A stretch of 64,000 bases of DNA. It comes from Haemophilus parahaemolyticus (GTDB lineage Bacteria > Pseudomonadota > Gammaproteobacteria > Enterobacterales > Pasteurellaceae). The notes under the pieces are model-generated. The model worked only from the letters and a program-made list of their open reading frames with translations, was not told where the DNA came from and did not search any database. Numbering within the stretch: position 1 is the stretch's first letter; the number at the start of each line of letters is the position of its first letter. The translations under genes and the position numbers were made by a program. Below are positions 39,595 to 53,142 of this stretch, piece by piece. Location of the stretch: the NCBI RefSeq assembly GCF_002015035.1, contig NZ_MUXY01000017.1:1-64000 (forward strand), written 5' to 3'.

Positions 39595-40775
39595 TGATGA
39601 AATTAAATTGCCAACACTTTAATCAACAGCAATGCCGTTCTTGCCAATGGCTGGAAAAGGATTTATCTGAGCAAATTTTCCTAAAAGAAGAAGCACTCAA
39701 GCGGTTGATTTCACCTTTTATTTTGCAAAATCAGACGGAAATTCTACCGCCTGTAATGTCAGAGATTTCACACTTTCGAAATAAAGCCAAAATGGTGGTA
39801 AGTGGTCGTGTAGAACGCCCGATTTTAGGCTTGCTAAAAGATCAGAACGATTCACAAAGTGGCGTGGATTTAACTGACTGCCCTTTGTATGCTAAAGGAA
39901 TTGAAACACTTTTCCCAATGTTAAAAGATTTTATCGGTCGAGCGGGATTAGTGCCTTATAACATTGCAAAGAAAAAAGGCGAGCTGAAATATATCCTCAT
40001 TACGCAAAGCCAGGCTAATCAATCGGTTATGTTGCGTTTTGTGCTTCGCTCAACGCAAAAACAACCGCTTGTAGAGCGGGAATTCCCCGCATTATTAGCG
40101 AAACTACCTGCAAATTCAGTGGTGAGTTTAAATATCCAACCGCAACACGCTGCGATTTTAGAAGGCGAAACGGAAATTTTCCTGACAGAGCAGACGACAA
40201 TTGAAGAAAATTTTAACGGCATTCCGCTCTTTATTCGTCCGCAAGGTTTCTTTCAAACCAACCCGCTTGTGGCAAGCCAATTGTATAAGACAGCTCAAGA
40301 ATGGGTAAAAGATTTGCCTATTCAGCACTGTTGGGATCTGTTTTGTGGCGTGGGAGGGTTTGGATTACATTGTGTCAACGCATTGCAAGCAAAAAATCCA
40401 AGCGTTTCACTGACAGGTATTGAAATTTCTGCATCCGCCATTGCGAGTGCCACCAAATCGGCTGAAAAATTAGGGCTGAACAACATCACGTTTGCCTCAC
40501 TTGACTCGGCTCAATTTGCGATTCATTCGAGTGAAACACAAAACCGCCCCGATTTAGTCATTGTTAATCCGCCAAGAAGAGGGATTGGCAAAGCATTGAG
40601 TGAATATTTAAACGAGCTTGCTCCGCCATATTTAATTTATTCCAGCTGTAACGCTCAAACCATGGCAAAAGATTTTGAGGTATTCACGAATTATTCATTA
40701 TGTAAGGTACAACTCTTTGATATGTTTCCGCATACGGCACATTATGAGGTACTCACGTTATTAGTTAAAAAATAG
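39594..40775 (+). CDS. rlmC: 23S rRNA (uracil747-C5)-methyltransferase
   Basis: RlmC methylates U747 of 23S rRNA. The N-terminal Cys cluster ([15 protein letters not shown], plus the Cys of DCPLY) binds a 4Fe-4S cluster, and [12 protein letters not shown] near the C-terminus holds the catalytic Cys. The SAM fold includes [12 protein letters not shown] and [11 protein letters not shown] choose ATG 39594 (or 39597), which overlaps the nagZ stop; an in-frame ATG at 39552 would overlap nagZ by 43 bases. About 392 residues. It needs the isc system for its cluster. Confidence 0.94.
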   Translation: MMKLNCQHFNQQQCRSCQWLEKDLSEQIFLKEEALKRLISPFILQNQTEILPPVMSEISHFRNKAKMVVSGRVERPILGLLKDQNDSQSGVDLTDCPLYAKGIETLFPMLKDFIGRAGLVPYNIAKKKGELKYILITQSQANQSVMLRFVLRSTQKQPLVEREFPALLAKLPANSVVSLNIQPQHAAILEGETEIFLTEQTTIEENFNGIPLFIRPQGFFQTNPLVASQLYKTAQEWVKDLPIQHCWDLFCGVGGFGLHCVNALQAKNPSVSLTGIEISASAIASATKSAEKLGLNNITFASLDSAQFAIHSSETQNRPDLVIVNPPRRGIGKALSEYLNELAPPYLIYSSCNAQTMAKDFEVFTNYSLCKVQLFDMFPHTAHYEVLTLLVKK

Positions 40776-40854
40776 GATTTTTTCTCACTCTTTTTTGGTA
40801 GGCTTACCGAAAAGAGGGAAAAGTTGCTATAATATTGCCGATTTATAGTATTAG

Positions 40855-42282
<1,428 letters not shown>

Positions 42283-42317
42283 TTCAGACTTTGATTAAAG
42301 CGGATTAGCTTTATAAG

Positions 42318-42346
42318 AATGCCACAGATTTCTGTGGCATTTTTTC
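42318..42346 (+). terminator. eno terminator
   Basis: A 10-bp stem AATGCCACAG/CTGTGGCATT with an ATTT loop is followed by TTTTT. Confidence 0.93.
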
Positions 42347-42377
42347 TATCTTTTTTTGCTATGGTAAGGAAAACAAA

Positions 42378-42788
42378 ATGTTATATTCCATATTAACTGA
42401 TCAAATATTATTAGGAGAAGGCTATCGTAATGGGGCTCACTCCACCCAACAGGAATATTTAGTCGTTATGTTTGAAGATGATGGCGAAACAGGCTATTTC
42501 TATGCAATGGATTTACACCAAGCCGAGCAACCGATTGTTGATAGTTTGTTCGTCTACAACGTGAGTGATATTGAGCAAAATAGCCTAAAAGAACCACGCC
42601 GATTAGAAATCTGTTGGTCTGAAGATGGCTATCAAGCCTTTTTATTGCTTAATGGCTACCCGCACGCCGTGTTTGATTTCCAGCAATTGGTTGGCTACAA
42701 CCATACAAAATTCCCGCAACCAGATTTAAGCAGTATGTGGGTGCATAAAGAAACAACTCATGAGCTTGTTAAGTCGTGGTTAGGATAA
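42378..42788 (+). CDS. DUF2251 family protein
   Basis: A 136-residue soluble protein recognised as DUF2251 by EDDGETGYFYAMDL (about residues 34-47), LEICWSEDGYQAFLLLNGYP and HAVFDFQQ. Its function is unknown. It follows the eno terminator by 32 bases and is likely transcribed alone. ATG 42378 follows a TAAGGA ribosome site. Confidence 0.82.
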   Translation: MLYSILTDQILLGEGYRNGAHSTQQEYLVVMFEDDGETGYFYAMDLHQAEQPIVDSLFVYNVSDIEQNSLKEPRRLEICWSEDGYQAFLLLNGYPHAVFDFQQLVGYNHTKFPQPDLSSMWVHKETTHELVKSWLG

Positions 42789-42866
42789 GTCTTTATGGTT
42801 GTTCCTGTAGGGGCGGGGGTTATGCAAAAATCATCTTGTACAGCGATGACATAATACTGAATTTAT

Positions 42867-42890
42867 GGAGGTTTTAGCCCTCCTTTTGTT
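42867..42890 (+). terminator. Possible terminator upstream of the adhesin
   Basis: The GGAGG (42867-42871) and CCTCC (42879-42883) arms enclose a 7-base loop and are followed by TTTTGTTTTATTTTT. The stem is short but the tail is good. Confidence 0.5.
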
Positions 42891-42937
42891 TTATTTTTAT
42901 GCTATAATAATCGGTGTCTATCTATGAATAGGTTAAT

Positions 42938-42956
42938 TTACATACTTTGTATGTAA
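42938..42956. promoter_or_regulatory. Perfect palindrome upstream of the adhesin
   Basis: TTACATAC-TTT-GTATGTAA is a perfect inverted repeat about 190 bases before the adhesin start, and a partial third copy (TATGTAAA) follows at about 42960. The regulator is unknown. It could also be a hairpin in the leader RNA. Confidence 0.4.
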
Positions 42957-43146
42957 TGTTATGTAAATATGTTTTTTTGTTTATCGGAAAAATGTATTAT
43001 AACCAACACGGTTATCTTATTTATTAGATCATCAATGTGTCCAACGAAGGAGAATATAAACCCACCTCTATATTATTTTGAATATGAGAGATGTTGCTTA
43101 TGTTCCCCTTTTTTCATTATATACCACATATAAAAGGAAAAAATGA

Positions 43147-46100
43147 ATGAATAAAGTCTTTAAAGTGATATGGAATCACGCAACCCAAACGTGGGTCGCA
43201 GTGAGCGAATTCTCTAAAGCAAAGGGAAAAACAAAATCTAAAACATTAACCACCATCTCTCTTGCGGTAGGTTCTGCGTTAGTTTCGGGTAACTCTTTAG
43301 CCGCAACGGCAACACTTACACCGATTAAAGTTGCTGCATCTAGTACAGCAGGAATTGCGATTACAAATGATAATATTGCATCTGTTACAGCACAAGCTGA
43401 AGGTAGTGCAGCACCTAAAAATGTAATTGTTATTGGTGATCACAAAACACGATCTTATGATGGTTCTATTATGATCGGCTATGATTTTACTGCATTTGGT
43501 TATACTTCTAGTGCAGGTCAAAACGGTATGGCAGGGGATACTATTGTTGGGAACCATGTTCGAGTGGGAGGAGGTGCTAGTTCGAAGGACTCCTTTGGTT
43601 CATCATTTGGTTATGGTACACAAATCTCTGGTCCATCTGTTTCGATTGGGGTTGGTGCAAGAGCGGATACGTTGAATGCAAATGGATGGAATGCAATGAC
43701 AGCAGGCTCTGTTGCTATTGGTAACTTTGCACTTTCTGGTGGAAATATCAATGGCAGTATTGGTATTGGTGCAATAGCAGGTGCTGATCAACATAATTCA
43801 GTGGCTTTAGGCGGATTGTCTGGTGCAATGTCTTTATTCTCAGATCGTGATTTAAGAGCAGAAAGAGGAGAAAAAGGGCATACAAATCATGCTAAAAATT
43901 ATGATATTAATGAAAACAAAGCAGTGGCAACCCAAGCACAACAAGGTGGTAATGCCGGAAGCCAATTCATATCTATTGGTTATAAAGCCGGTGCACGTGA
44001 TTCTGATTCTATTGCTTTAGGGGTAAATGCTACAACTGCACGAAATATAAGACAGCCTATTGCAGGAAAAGAAGCAATCTCAGGGCAATTTAGTACTAAA
44101 TCAAGTAATGCAGCAATTGCTGTGGGTAATAATGCCGCAGCAATTAAAAACGGCAGTATTGCTCTAGGACAGAATGCGTTTGCAGGTGGTTATACAGAGC
44201 AAGATAAACTAGCTCTAGAATATGAGAAAGTACGCTTAGAGGAACTACTAACAAAGGCTCAAACTCGAAAAACAGAAGCGCAAAATGAGGTTACAGCAGA
44301 TCCAACAGCCGAAAACAAATTCGCTTTAGCAAGTATCAATTCTGCTATTGAGCGTATTGCTCTTGCTTTACAGAGAATCAAAAACGACTTAACTCATGCT
44401 GCTGCAAATAATACGGAAACAACAAGTGCTATTGCAGTGGGTAATGAAGCTCGTGCGAATTCGACTAATGCAATTGCATTGGGTTATCAGGCAAAAGCCA
44501 GTGGTGTAGACTCCATTTCTGTTGGTCATGGCAATAACGTTACAGGTAACTACTCTGGTGCATTTGGTGATCCAAATACCGTGACAGGTCATCACTCTTA
44601 TGCGTTTGGTAACAACAATACCGTAAAAGCAGACCAAACATTTGTGTTGGGTAATAAAGTGACTGTTCAAGCCCAAAATGGTGACAGTTACACTGGTGCA
44701 GTGGTATTAGGTGATAACAGCACTGTGCCAACAGAGGTAAAAAAGGTTAATTCTGCGAAAATTGGTGCAAAAGACGGTAGCAAACTCGTTTATAGTGGCT
44801 TCGCGGGTAATTTAGGAGGATCGGATACTGAAGGTAATCCATCAAAAGCTGCTGTAGATAAACAAGGTCGTTTTGTTTCTATTGGTTCTGCTAATAATGA
44901 ACGTCAACTTAAATTTGTTGCCGCAGGTGAAATTTCTTCTACTTCTACTGATGCGATTAACGGTTCTCAACTTTATGCCTTCAGTGGTGTAGTAAATAAT
45001 CTTGCAACATCAGCTGCAACCATTATCGGTGGCGGTGCGACTTTAAACCAAAATGGTACGCTTGAGAACTTTAGCCACCCGTTAAAAACAACTGGTTTAG
45101 CTGATACAGCTACATATACCAAACCAGCTGATGCAACCAATGTTGCAACGGCTATTAATAACCTAAATGATTATGTGAATGCAGGCTGGAAAATTGCTCA
45201 AGGTGATGATGCAGCTGCGAAAGCACGCATTAGCCCTGATGAACAAGTGAACTTTAAAGCAGATGGTTTAGCAACTGTTTCTGTTGCAGCAAATGGCACG
45301 GGTGCAAATGTTACTTATACTGTAACAAAAGGGGAATTTAAAGACGATACAACTGACGGCACGATTTCTGCGAAAACAGATAAAGGTGATAAAGCTGCAA
45401 CCGTAGAGGATGTGTCAAATGCTATCAACCGTGCTTATTGGAAAGCGAAAGCGGCAGGGAATGGTGCAGATGGTAATAAAATTACTAACGACACCCCTGA
45501 CCAAGTTACAGCTGGTACGGAAGTAACCTTTGAAGCAGGTAAAAACCTAACGGTAGATCACAAAACTGCTAAAACATTTACCTTTGCGACAGTAGATACG
45601 CCGAATTTCAAAGGGGTGGAATTAGTTAATGCAAATACTGCCGATGATAAAAAATTAACCTTAACACCAACCAATGAAGGTGATTTAAAACTTAATAAAG
45701 GCACAACCAATGCAACAGCAAAAATCACGAATGTGGTGAGTGGGTTAGCTAAATTTGATGTGAATAATCCTTTAGTAAATGGTACTCTCGAAGAATTAAC
45801 GATGAGCCAAGACGATGCTTATTCAGGTTTAACCAATCTTGCAGATAAAAGTGTAGCAAATGAGACTGCTGCAACAGTAGGCGATTTACGTGGTATGGGC
45901 TGGGTAGTTTCATCAAATAAAACTACAGGTAGATTAGGAACAGAATATACTGCTCAAGTAAAAAATGCGAATGAAGTTAAATTTGTTGGTACAGGTGCAG
46001 CGGTTGTTTCAGGCAAAACAGATGATAATACACGTACTATCACGGTAGATGTTGCGAAAGGCGAATTAGTAAATGCGACGACAGATGCCCTAACAGGCAA

Positions 46101-49100
46101 CGCTGTAAATGCAAACCGTGGCAAAGTGACGGTGAAAAATGGCGATGCTGATAAAGTGGCTACCGTGAAAAATGTCGCGGATGCGATTAACAGTGCAGGA
46201 ACTGTGATTAAAGCTGCTAATGAACATGATACGGCGATTACCGATAATGACGAAACCAAAAATGATGCTGGCGAAGTAGTCAAAGCGGGTGATGCTGTTA
46301 CCTATACAGCAGGTAAAAACTTACGCGTTAAACGTGATGCTCATAACCTTACTTTTGCTTTAGCGAATGATATTACGGTAAATAGTGCGAATGTAAGCAC
46401 GAAATTAACCATTGGTAACACCAACCCAGTGGGTTTAACAAGTGATGCGAAAGGTTTACATTTGTCCACAACAGAAGGCACAAATACCAACGCCCCTGTT
46501 TATTTGAATGGTATTAAATCTACGTTACAAGATACGCTTGTTGGTGCACCAGCTACAAACGTAGTAAAAACAAGCATTACGCCTGAAGAAAAAGCACGAG
46601 CAGCAAGTCTTCAAGACGTATTAAATAGCGGTTGGAATATTCGTGGTAAAAAACAAGCGACGGATGCTACTGTAGCGAATGTGGATTTTGTTCGCACGTA
46701 CGACACGGTTGATTTTATTAGTGGCGATGAAAACACCACCGAAGTGACAGTTAATACTCAAGATAACAAACGCACTGAAGTAAGCATCAAAGCGAAAACA
46801 GGTGAAACTGAAGTAGTAACTGCTGCAGATGCGAATAAAAAAGCGGGTCAAGTGAAAGCCAAAGCAAATGCAGGCACAACCACAACCACTGACCAAGGCA
46901 GTAACTTAGCAACGGTAAATGCAGTAGCAAATGCAGTGAATAGTGCTTATTGGACAGCTAAAGCGGCAGGAAATGGTGCAGATGGTAATCAAATTACTAA
47001 CGACAAGTCTGACCAAGTTACAGCTGGCACGGAAGTGACCTTTGAAGCAGGTAAAAATCTTGCAGTTACTCATACAACTAATAAGTTTGAATTTAAAACT
47101 AAAGATGATGTTGAGTTTACGAGCGTACAAATTGGTACAGATGGCCCTAAATTAACGAAAGGCGATGGAAACACATTAAAAGTATCTGCTGCAGATGGTA
47201 CTGCTCCAGTAAAAATTACTAACGTTGCAGAGGGCGATAGTGATAACGATGCGGTAAATTATAAACAACTTCAAGAGGTTAAAGCCGCAACAGATAACAC
47301 CATCAAATTGACTGCTAGCAGTAATGTAAAAGGTACAGCAGTCAAAAATGAATCGGAAACATTAGATCAAAAACTGAGCAAAACAGGTGGGGTTAACTTC
47401 AAACTTGTCTCAACAGATGATGGTTTGCTTTCTGTAAAAGCAGAAGGCGATACAGTCACCTTCACGCCAAACGAAGGCAAAGTTGAGGTAATAGATGGCA
47501 AAGCGGAAGAAGGAATAAGCAGAACTGGTTTAGTTGAAGCAAACGCATTAGCTGAAACCTTAAATAAATTAGGTTGGAAAACAAACGTAACGCAAACAAA
47601 TGTAACTACAGGTGCAACAGAGACAGTAACTAAAGTGGTTACCCCAGGCACGCAAGTGAACTATGTTGATGGTAACGGAACAACAGCGAATGTGATTAAA
47701 AACACCGTTGGTGGCAAAGAGGTTGTTTCAGTCTCTTACGATGTAAAAGCGGGTGCGAATACAATCGCATTCAAGAAAAATGGTGACGAACTAGTAAAAG
47801 TTGGAGATAAATACTACAAAGTTGCAGATGTGGTAGATGGTAAACCAATTAAAAATGCAGTAGCGGTAGATACAGCTGACATTGCTACAGCAGATGATAG
47901 AACACCATATGAAAACGCATTAAATGGTTTAGTGAATTTAACTTCATCTGTTCAATCTAATGCAATGACAGTGGCAGATGCAGCGAGAATGGGGTGGATT
48001 GTATCAACTTCAGCGAATGACTACTCTGCAAATGTAACCAATACGAAAGAAGTGAACTTTGTTGGTTTAGGTGCTGTTGATGTAAGCGGTTCAAATGTAG
48101 GTGAAATTCGCAATATCAATGTTTCTGTTGATTTACCTGTGGATTACACAGAAACCACTATCACAGAAAACGGTCAAGAAGTTGATGTAGTGAAACTTTC
48201 TGATGGAAAATGGTATAAAGTTTCTGACTTAGATGATCAGGGCACGCTGAAAGCTGGTGCTGTTGCAGTGAATACAAAAGCGACACCAATTTCGAAAAAA
48301 GGTGCGGTGTTATCTGATGCAAGTTCTTCATGGAATACCAATCCATACAAAGCAAAAGAATATACTTACGATGATGCTAACCAAACAGTAACGCCAAAAA
48401 CGTACGCAGAATTATTAGCAGCAGATCCTAACTTTAATAAAGATGAAATTAAAGAAGGCGAAAATGGTGTTAAATTAAATAACGTAGGTTGGGCAGAAGC
48501 ACCAGATCAAGCGGTCAATTTAGATCAATTGAATCAAACGGTTTATAAATCTGGTTTCTATGTGAAACAAAACGGGGTTGATACAAAAGGCACGAACTCA
48601 GCAGACGATTCTGCAACTGAGAAAGTAACGCCTGAAGATGTTGTAAACTTTGTAAACGGCAAAAATACCGTATTAAAAGCAACAACAACACGTAATGCTC
48701 AAACAGGTCAAGATACCACGAATGTAACAGTTGACGTTGATTTACCAGTGGTTTATACCGACGCAGAAGGTAAGAAAGTTGTTAAAGTGGGTGATAAATA
48801 TTACTACGCTGACAATGTTGAAAACGGTAAACTCAAAGATGGCGTTGATGCTGACAATGATGCGGTAACAAACGTAGTGGCTTCAATGAATAATGTTGCA
48901 TCTAACGATAATACTGCAGGTAATAATGTTGTATTACGTAATGTTGCAGAAGGCACAGAAACGCTTGTCTTTGATAAAGAAGGCAACCAGTTAGTTGAAA
49001 TTGGTGGCAAGTTCTATGACACGGCAGATATTGATGACCAAGGTTTACCTAAAGCAAATGCTGAGGAAAAAACACCGTTAAAAGACACTGATACGGATGC

Positions 49101-51525
49101 CGATACTTATGCAAAAGCGGCGAGTGGTTTAGCGGATTTAGCTGGTTCAGACCAAACTAACGCCCTTACAGTTGCGGATGCAGGTAAATTAGGCTGGGTC
49201 ATGAGTGCAGGGGGTAATTCAACTGCGGTACAAAATGCGGATGAAGTTATCTTTAATGCGAAAGATGGCGTGAATATTACCTCTAATTTTGATGCGAATA
49301 GCGGTAAATACAACGTTGATTTTGGTCTTAAAGTCGATAAAGATGCGGATAACATTTTAAATGTCACTGAAGATGGTGTATCGGTCTTAAAAGGCGAGCT
49401 AGAAGCCGCGGCAACAACGGGCACAACACGTGGTAAAGTGACCGTGAAAGATGCCGAGCAAACAGGTGATAATCAAGTTGCGACAGTAAACAATGTAGCG
49501 GATGCGATTAACAGTGCGAAATGGTTTGCCAAAGCGGAAAATCTAGAAGAAGCGTTAACAGACCGAACTCAAAAAGACACAGATGAGGAAGCGGCAGCGA
49601 TAGGTGCAGGTGATTTAATTGCCTTAAAAGCGGATAAAAACTTAGCGGTGAAACGCGAGGGTACAAACTTCACTTATGGTTTAGCGAAAGACATCGAAGT
49701 GGATAGTGTGACTGCGAACAACCGAGTACAAATTGGTTCAGATGAGAAAGCAGTAAATCTAACGACAGATTCAGGTGCCTTAAGCGTTGCAGGTAAAGGT
49801 GGCAATGCAACTCAAATCACGAACGTGAAAGCGGGTGCTGAAGTGGTCACATTCGATAAAGATGGCAACCAAATTGTTAAAAAAGGCGACAAATATGTCA
49901 CTTTAGATGATGCGGGTAATCCAACAAATATTGAAGCAACACCAGCGACAGAAGAAGAGTTAGCGAAATTAGACCCACGTCAAAAAGCACTTGCAGGCTT
50001 AGCTGATTTATATGGTTCAAAAGGAACGAATGCGTTAACGGTTGAGGATGCAAGAAATCTAGGTTGGGTAGTGAGTGCAGGAGACCATTCTGCAGCGGTA
50101 ACCAATACAGATGAAGTGGTCTTTGAAGGCACTAATGGCGTAGATGTGAGTGCGAAATCTGAAAATGGCGTACACACAATCACCGTGGGCATTGCTCAAG
50201 GTAAAGTTGCAGGTAACACAACGACAGGTGTTGCAACAGGCGATAAAAACTACGTAACAGGTGACCAAGTAGCGAAAGCGATTAATGAGTCAGGCTGGAA
50301 AACGAACGTAACGCAAACAAATGCAACCACAAATCAACCAGAGACAGTAACTAAAGTGGTGACCCCAGGCACGCAAGTGAACTACGTGAATGGTTCAGGC
50401 ACAAATGCGAATGTTGTAGCGAACTCAACAACCGGCGGTTTAGATGTAACCTTTGATGTGAAATCGGCTAACACAGATACATTAACTGTGGGTAAAGATG
50501 GCGTTAAAGTGAATACAGGTAAAATCACAGCTGCAGATAGCAATGCAACTATTACTATCACAAATGCAGATGGTTCAACATCGACAATCGCTAACGCTGA
50601 ACGTGGTAAAGTCACTGTGGCAAAAGATGAAGCTAACAAAGTAGCGACTGTACAAAATGTAGCGGATGCGATTAACAGTGCGAAATGGTTTGCGAATGCG
50701 GCTAACTTAGATACTGCGATGACAGACCGCTCAGAGAAAGGAGCAGAATCACAAGCGATTGGCGCAGGTGATACAGTGACTTTCCAAGCAGATAAAAACT
50801 TAGCAGTGAAACGCGATGGTACAAGCTTCACTTATGGTTTAGCGAAAGACATCGAAGTTGACAGTGTGACAGCGAACAACCGAGTACAAATTGGCTCAGG
50901 TGATACAGCAGTAAATCTAACGGTGGATATGCAGGATGCGGAGGATTCAGGTGTATTAAAAGTTGCAGGTAAAGATGGCAATGCAACCCGAATCACGAAC
51001 GTAGACGCTGGTGCGTACACGATGGAATTCAACAAAGATGGTGACCAATTAGTTCAAGTTGGAGATAAATACTATGTTGTTGACCCAGAAACAGGTGTTG
51101 CAGACTTCACAAAAGAAAGCACATTGGCGACAGAAGAAGAGTTAGATGAATTAGTAAAAGCAAAACCAGAGTTGAAATCGTATGTAGCATATGTGAAAGC
51201 GGCATCAGGTTTAGCGGATTTAGAGAACTCACACGAAACCAATGCGTTAACTGTTGCGGATGCGAAAAGATTAGGCTGGGTAGTATCAGCAGGTGATTAT
51301 GCAGCAAACGTAACGAATGCAAATGAAGTACGTTTCAATGGTTCAAATGGTATCTCTGTAACAGGTGAAACAGATGAACATGGCGTGCGTAATATCAATG
51401 TAAGCATTGCTCAAGGTAAAGTTGAAGGTAACACAACAACGGGTGTTGCAACAGGCGATAAAAACTACGTAACAGGTGACCAAGTAGCGAAAGCGATTAA
51501 TGAGTCAGGCTGGAAAATTACGTAG
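43147..51525 (+). CDS. Giant trimeric autotransporter adhesin, passenger part (truncated by a frameshift)
   Basis: This is a surface adhesin of the YadA/Hia type. Residues 1-55 form the extended signal peptide ([21 protein letters not shown], then a hydrophobic core). The head has repeated left-handed-roll units such as [22 protein letters not shown] and [20 protein letters not shown], with a coiled-coil-like insertion near residues 356-420, and ends in a neck ([13 protein letters not shown], about residue 600). The long stalk has repeated Trp-ring-like GW units, DAVN-type necks and KVGDKYY modules. The frame ends at TAG 51523 after 2,792 residues, without a membrane anchor, so it could not stay on the surface. 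The anchor follows in another frame; one missing A at 51514-51517 would rejoin them. Acidic, Ala/Asn/Thr/Val-rich, almost without Cys. Confidence 0.93.
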   Translation: MNKVFKVIWNHATQTWVAVSEFSKAKGKTKSKTLTTISLAVGSALVSGNSLAATATLTPIKVAASSTAGIAITNDNIASVTAQAEGSAAPKNVIVIGDHKTRSYDGSIMIGYDFTAFGYTSSAGQNGMAGDTIVGNHVRVGGGASSKDSFGSSFGYGTQISGPSVSIGVGARADTLNANGWNAMTAGSVAIGNFALSGGNINGSIGIGAIAGADQHNSVALGGLSGAMSLFSDRDLRAERGEKGHTNHAKNYDINENKAVATQAQQGGNAGSQFISIGYKAGARDSDSIALGVNATTARNIRQPIAGKEAISGQFSTKSSNAAIAVGNNAAAIKNGSIALGQNAFAGGYTEQDKLALEYEKVRLEELLTKAQTRKTEAQNEVTADPTAENKFALASINSAIERIALALQRIKNDLTHAAANNTETTSAIAVGNEARANSTNAIALGYQAKASGVDSISVGHGNNVTGNYSGAFGDPNTVTGHHSYAFGNNNTVKADQTFVLGNKVTVQAQNGDSYTGAVVLGDNSTVPTEVKKVNSAKIGAKDGSKLVYSGFAGNLGGSDTEGNPSKAAVDKQGRFVSIGSANNERQLKFVAAGEISSTSTDAINGSQLYAFSGVVNNLATSAATIIGGGATLNQNGTLENFSHPLKTTGLADTATYTKPADATNVATAINNLNDYVNAGWKIAQGDDAAAKARISPDEQVNFKADGLATVSVAANGTGANVTYTVTKGEFKDDTTDGTISAKTDKGDKAATVEDVSNAINRAYWKAKAAGNGADGNKITNDTPDQVTAGTEVTFEAGKNLTVDHKTAKTFTFATVDTPNFKGVELVNANTADDKKLTLTPTNEGDLKLNKGTTNATAKITNVVSGLAKFDVNNPLVNGTLEELTMSQDDAYSGLTNLADKSVANETAATVGDLRGMGWVVSSNKTTGRLGTEYTAQVKNANEVKFVGTGAAVVSGKTDDNTRTITVDVAKGELVNATTDALTGNAVNANRGKVTVKNGDADKVATVKNVADAINSAGTVIKAANEHDTAITDNDETKNDAGEVVKAGDAVTYTAGKNLRVKRDAHNLTFALANDITVNSANVSTKLTIGNTNPVGLTSDAKGLHLSTTEGTNTNAPVYLNGIKSTLQDTLVGAPATNVVKTSITPEEKARAASLQDVLNSGWNIRGKKQATDATVANVDFVRTYDTVDFISGDENTTEVTVNTQDNKRTEVSIKAKTGETEVVTAADANKKAGQVKAKANAGTTTTTDQGSNLATVNAVANAVNSAYWTAKAAGNGADGNQITNDKSDQVTAGTEVTFEAGKNLAVTHTTNKFEFKTKDDVEFTSVQIGTDGPKLTKGDGNTLKVSAADGTAPVKITNVAEGDSDNDAVNYKQLQEVKAATDNTIKLTASSNVKGTAVKNESETLDQKLSKTGGVNFKLVSTDDGLLSVKAEGDTVTFTPNEGKVEVIDGKAEEGISRTGLVEANALAETLNKLGWKTNVTQTNVTTGATETVTKVVTPGTQVNYVDGNGTTANVIKNTVGGKEVVSVSYDVKAGANTIAFKKNGDELVKVGDKYYKVADVVDGKPIKNAVAVDTADIATADDRTPYENALNGLVNLTSSVQSNAMTVADAARMGWIVSTSANDYSANVTNTKEVNFVGLGAVDVSGSNVGEIRNINVSVDLPVDYTETTITENGQEVDVVKLSDGKWYKVSDLDDQGTLKAGAVAVNTKATPISKKGAVLSDASSSWNTNPYKAKEYTYDDANQTVTPKTYAELLAADPNFNKDEIKEGENGVKLNNVGWAEAPDQAVNLDQLNQTVYKSGFYVKQNGVDTKGTNSADDSATEKVTPEDVVNFVNGKNTVLKATTTRNAQTGQDTTNVTVDVDLPVVYTDAEGKKVVKVGDKYYYADNVENGKLKDGVDADNDAVTNVVASMNNVASNDNTAGNNVVLRNVAEGTETLVFDKEGNQLVEIGGKFYDTADIDDQGLPKANAEEKTPLKDTDTDADTYAKAASGLADLAGSDQTNALTVADAGKLGWVMSAGGNSTAVQNADEVIFNAKDGVNITSNFDANSGKYNVDFGLKVDKDADNILNVTEDGVSVLKGELEAAATTGTTRGKVTVKDAEQTGDNQVATVNNVADAINSAKWFAKAENLEEALTDRTQKDTDEEAAAIGAGDLIALKADKNLAVKREGTNFTYGLAKDIEVDSVTANNRVQIGSDEKAVNLTTDSGALSVAGKGGNATQITNVKAGAEVVTFDKDGNQIVKKGDKYVTLDDAGNPTNIEATPATEEELAKLDPRQKALAGLADLYGSKGTNALTVEDARNLGWVVSAGDHSAAVTNTDEVVFEGTNGVDVSAKSENGVHTITVGIAQGKVAGNTTTGVATGDKNYVTGDQVAKAINESGWKTNVTQTNATTNQPETVTKVVTPGTQVNYVNGSGTNANVVANSTTGGLDVTFDVKSANTDTLTVGKDGVKVNTGKITAADSNATITITNADGSTSTIANAERGKVTVAKDEANKVATVQNVADAINSAKWFANAANLDTAMTDRSEKGAESQAIGAGDTVTFQADKNLAVKRDGTSFTYGLAKDIEVDSVTANNRVQIGSGDTAVNLTVDMQDAEDSGVLKVAGKDGNATRITNVDAGAYTMEFNKDGDQLVQVGDKYYVVDPETGVADFTKESTLATEEELDELVKAKPELKSYVAYVKAASGLADLENSHETNALTVADAKRLGWVVSAGDYAANVTNANEVRFNGSNGISVTGETDEHGVRNINVSIAQGKVEGNTTTGVATGDKNYVTGDQVAKAINESGWKIT
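47761..51165 (+). repeat. Recurring KxGDKYY-type module in the adhesin stalk (six copies)
   Basis: Six segments share a pattern of a hydrophobic strand, F/Y-x-K-D/N-G, a valine-rich strand, GDKYY (or GGKFY, DGKWY), then an acidic D-x-x-G turn. Approximate positions: 47761-47870, 48130-48280, 48739-48860, 48960-49080, 49848-49975 and 51019-51165. Copies diverge in the turn but keep the order. I do not recognise the module with certainty among named adhesin domains. The copies alternate with neck and Trp-ring segments. Confidence 0.6.
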
Positions 51526-52964
51526 ATGGCAATAGCACTAAAGCTAATGTGGTAGTGACTAAAGCAGCAGATGGTAAAGAAACAGTTAATGTATCTTACG
51601 ATCTTGTTACAGAAGATCACTTAACGCCAGTAGCTAACAATGCTAAATCGGTTACAAAACCAACTAACATTGATCCTAAAGGTAAAGGCAAAGATGCTGC
51701 AACAGTTAACGATGTGTTAAATGCTGGTTGGAATTTACAAGCAAATGATGAAGCTGTTGATGCTGTTACACACGGTAATAACGTGAACTTCACGAGCAAA
51801 GATGGATCAGTAAAAATTACCGCTAAATCTGATGGTTCAACAAGTTCGTTAGACTTTGCTGTGAATGCAACTTCAATCGTGAACCAAGTTACTGGTACTA
51901 TCAGCTATAAAGATGGTAAAGCAACAACAAATGGTGATGGTAAACGTGTTGCAACAGTGGGAGATGTAGCAAATACCATCAACAACACTGGTTGGTTAAC
52001 GAATGTAACAGATGCGAACGGTAATGTTACAACGAAAGTGGTTACCCCAAATACGCAAGTAAACTACGTAAATGGTGACGGTACGAAAGCAAATGTTGTA
52101 GCGAACTCAACAACAGGCGGTTTAGATGTAACCTTTAATGTGAAATCAGCTAACACAGATACATTAACTGTGGGTAAAGATGGCGTTAAAGTGAACACTG
52201 GTGAAATCACAGAAGCGACAGATGTGGCTGGTGCAAATCGCGGTAAAGTCACTGTGGCAGCGGGTGAAGGTAACAAAGTTGCAACTGTTCAAAATGTGGC
52301 AAATGCAATCAACAGTGCAAGTTGGACTGTAAAAGTTGCTGATACACAAGAAGAAATTACGACTTCTACGGCTAATGATGAAGGTTCTTCTGTACGTGCT
52401 GGTAATGAAATTACCCATGTTGCAGGTAAAAACTTAAAAGTTAAACGTGATGGAAATGCTGTGACTTATGCATTAGCAAATGATGTAAGCGTGAATACTG
52501 TAACAGTAGGGGCTGGTAATGCAGCAACAACAGTTACTACATCATCATCAGCAGAAGATGGTGTCACTGAAGTGAAACTTACTGATGCAGCAGGTAAAGC
52601 AACACGTGTCACAAATGTTGCTGCGGGTGCCAAAGACACTGATGCCGTAAATGTAAGTCAATTACGTAATAGCAATGCACAAATTAATCAAAACATTGCT
52701 CACTTAGATAATAAAGTGAATCGTATGGGTAAAGATTTACGTGCAGGTATTGCTGGCTCAAATGCCGCAGCAGGCTTACCACAAGTTTACATTCCAGGTA
52801 AATCAATGGTAGCAGCCGCAGCAGGTACCTTCAAAGGTCAAGGTGCGGTAGCAGTAGGTTACTCTCGTGCTTCAGACAACGGTAAAGTTATCTTGAAACT
52901 TCAAGGTAATGCGAATACACGTGGTGAAGTGGGTGGCTCTGTAGGTGTAGGTTACCAATGGTAA
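51516..52964 (+). pseudogene. Adhesin C-terminal fragment with YadA membrane anchor (out of frame with the passenger)
   Basis: It continues the adhesin in another frame, from [13 protein letters not shown] onward, through more stalk (VATVGDVANTINNTGW, DTDAVNVSQLRNSNAQ) to the four-strand YadA anchor: a left-handed coiled coil (LDNKVNRMGKDL), AGIAGSNAAAGLPQ, and the final strands ending GGSVGVGYQW. An aromatic final residue fits outer membrane insertion. It has no signal peptide of its own and no start with a ribosome site; a GTG at 51549 is the first candidate. It is therefore non-functional unless the frame is restored. A USS-pair terminator follows. Confidence 0.88.
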
Positions 52965-53004
52965 TCCCACTAATATTAACTTTATAAGTTAATGATTAAA
53001 TGAT

Positions 53005-53035
53005 AAAAAGCGGTCAAAATTGACCGCTTTTTTTA
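53005..53035 (+). terminator. Adhesin terminator formed by an inverted USS pair
   Basis: AAAAAGCGGTCA and TGACCGCTTTTT arms around AAAT are followed by more T's. Both arms carry the AGCGGTC uptake-signal core. Confidence 0.93.
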
Positions 53036-53142
53036 TTAGCCATTGATAAGTTCTATTCAAGCTAGCTGATTTTCAGTATAATTTACTCTCAGTTGTCGAA
53101 AGATAACCAACTTGTTTTTATTATCACAACTGAGAAACTTCC

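Larger units (their letters stand above)
42789..43146. other. Control region of the giant adhesin, with repeat pieces
   Basis: It holds a truncated GTAGGGGCG element (42807-42824), then a CAAAAATCATCTTGTACA segment also seen near 55358, then a GGAGG/CCTCC hairpin with a T-rich tail (42867-42890) that can end upstream transcription. A perfect 8-bp palindrome with TTACATAC/GTATGTAA arms and a TTT loop lies at 42938-42956 and is a candidate operator for the adhesin. The 190 bases before the adhesin ATG form a long leader in which I see no gene. Confidence 0.55.

Noticed and set aside
49107..50831. Several open frames antisense to the adhesin
   Set aside because: They recur at each adhesin repeat and reflect its Ala/Thr/Val codon bias, not separate genes.
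43147..52964. CRISPR-like or tandem DNA repeat array
   Set aside because: Repeats are in coding sequence, of adhesin-domain size, and diverged; no short regular repeat-spacer pattern.
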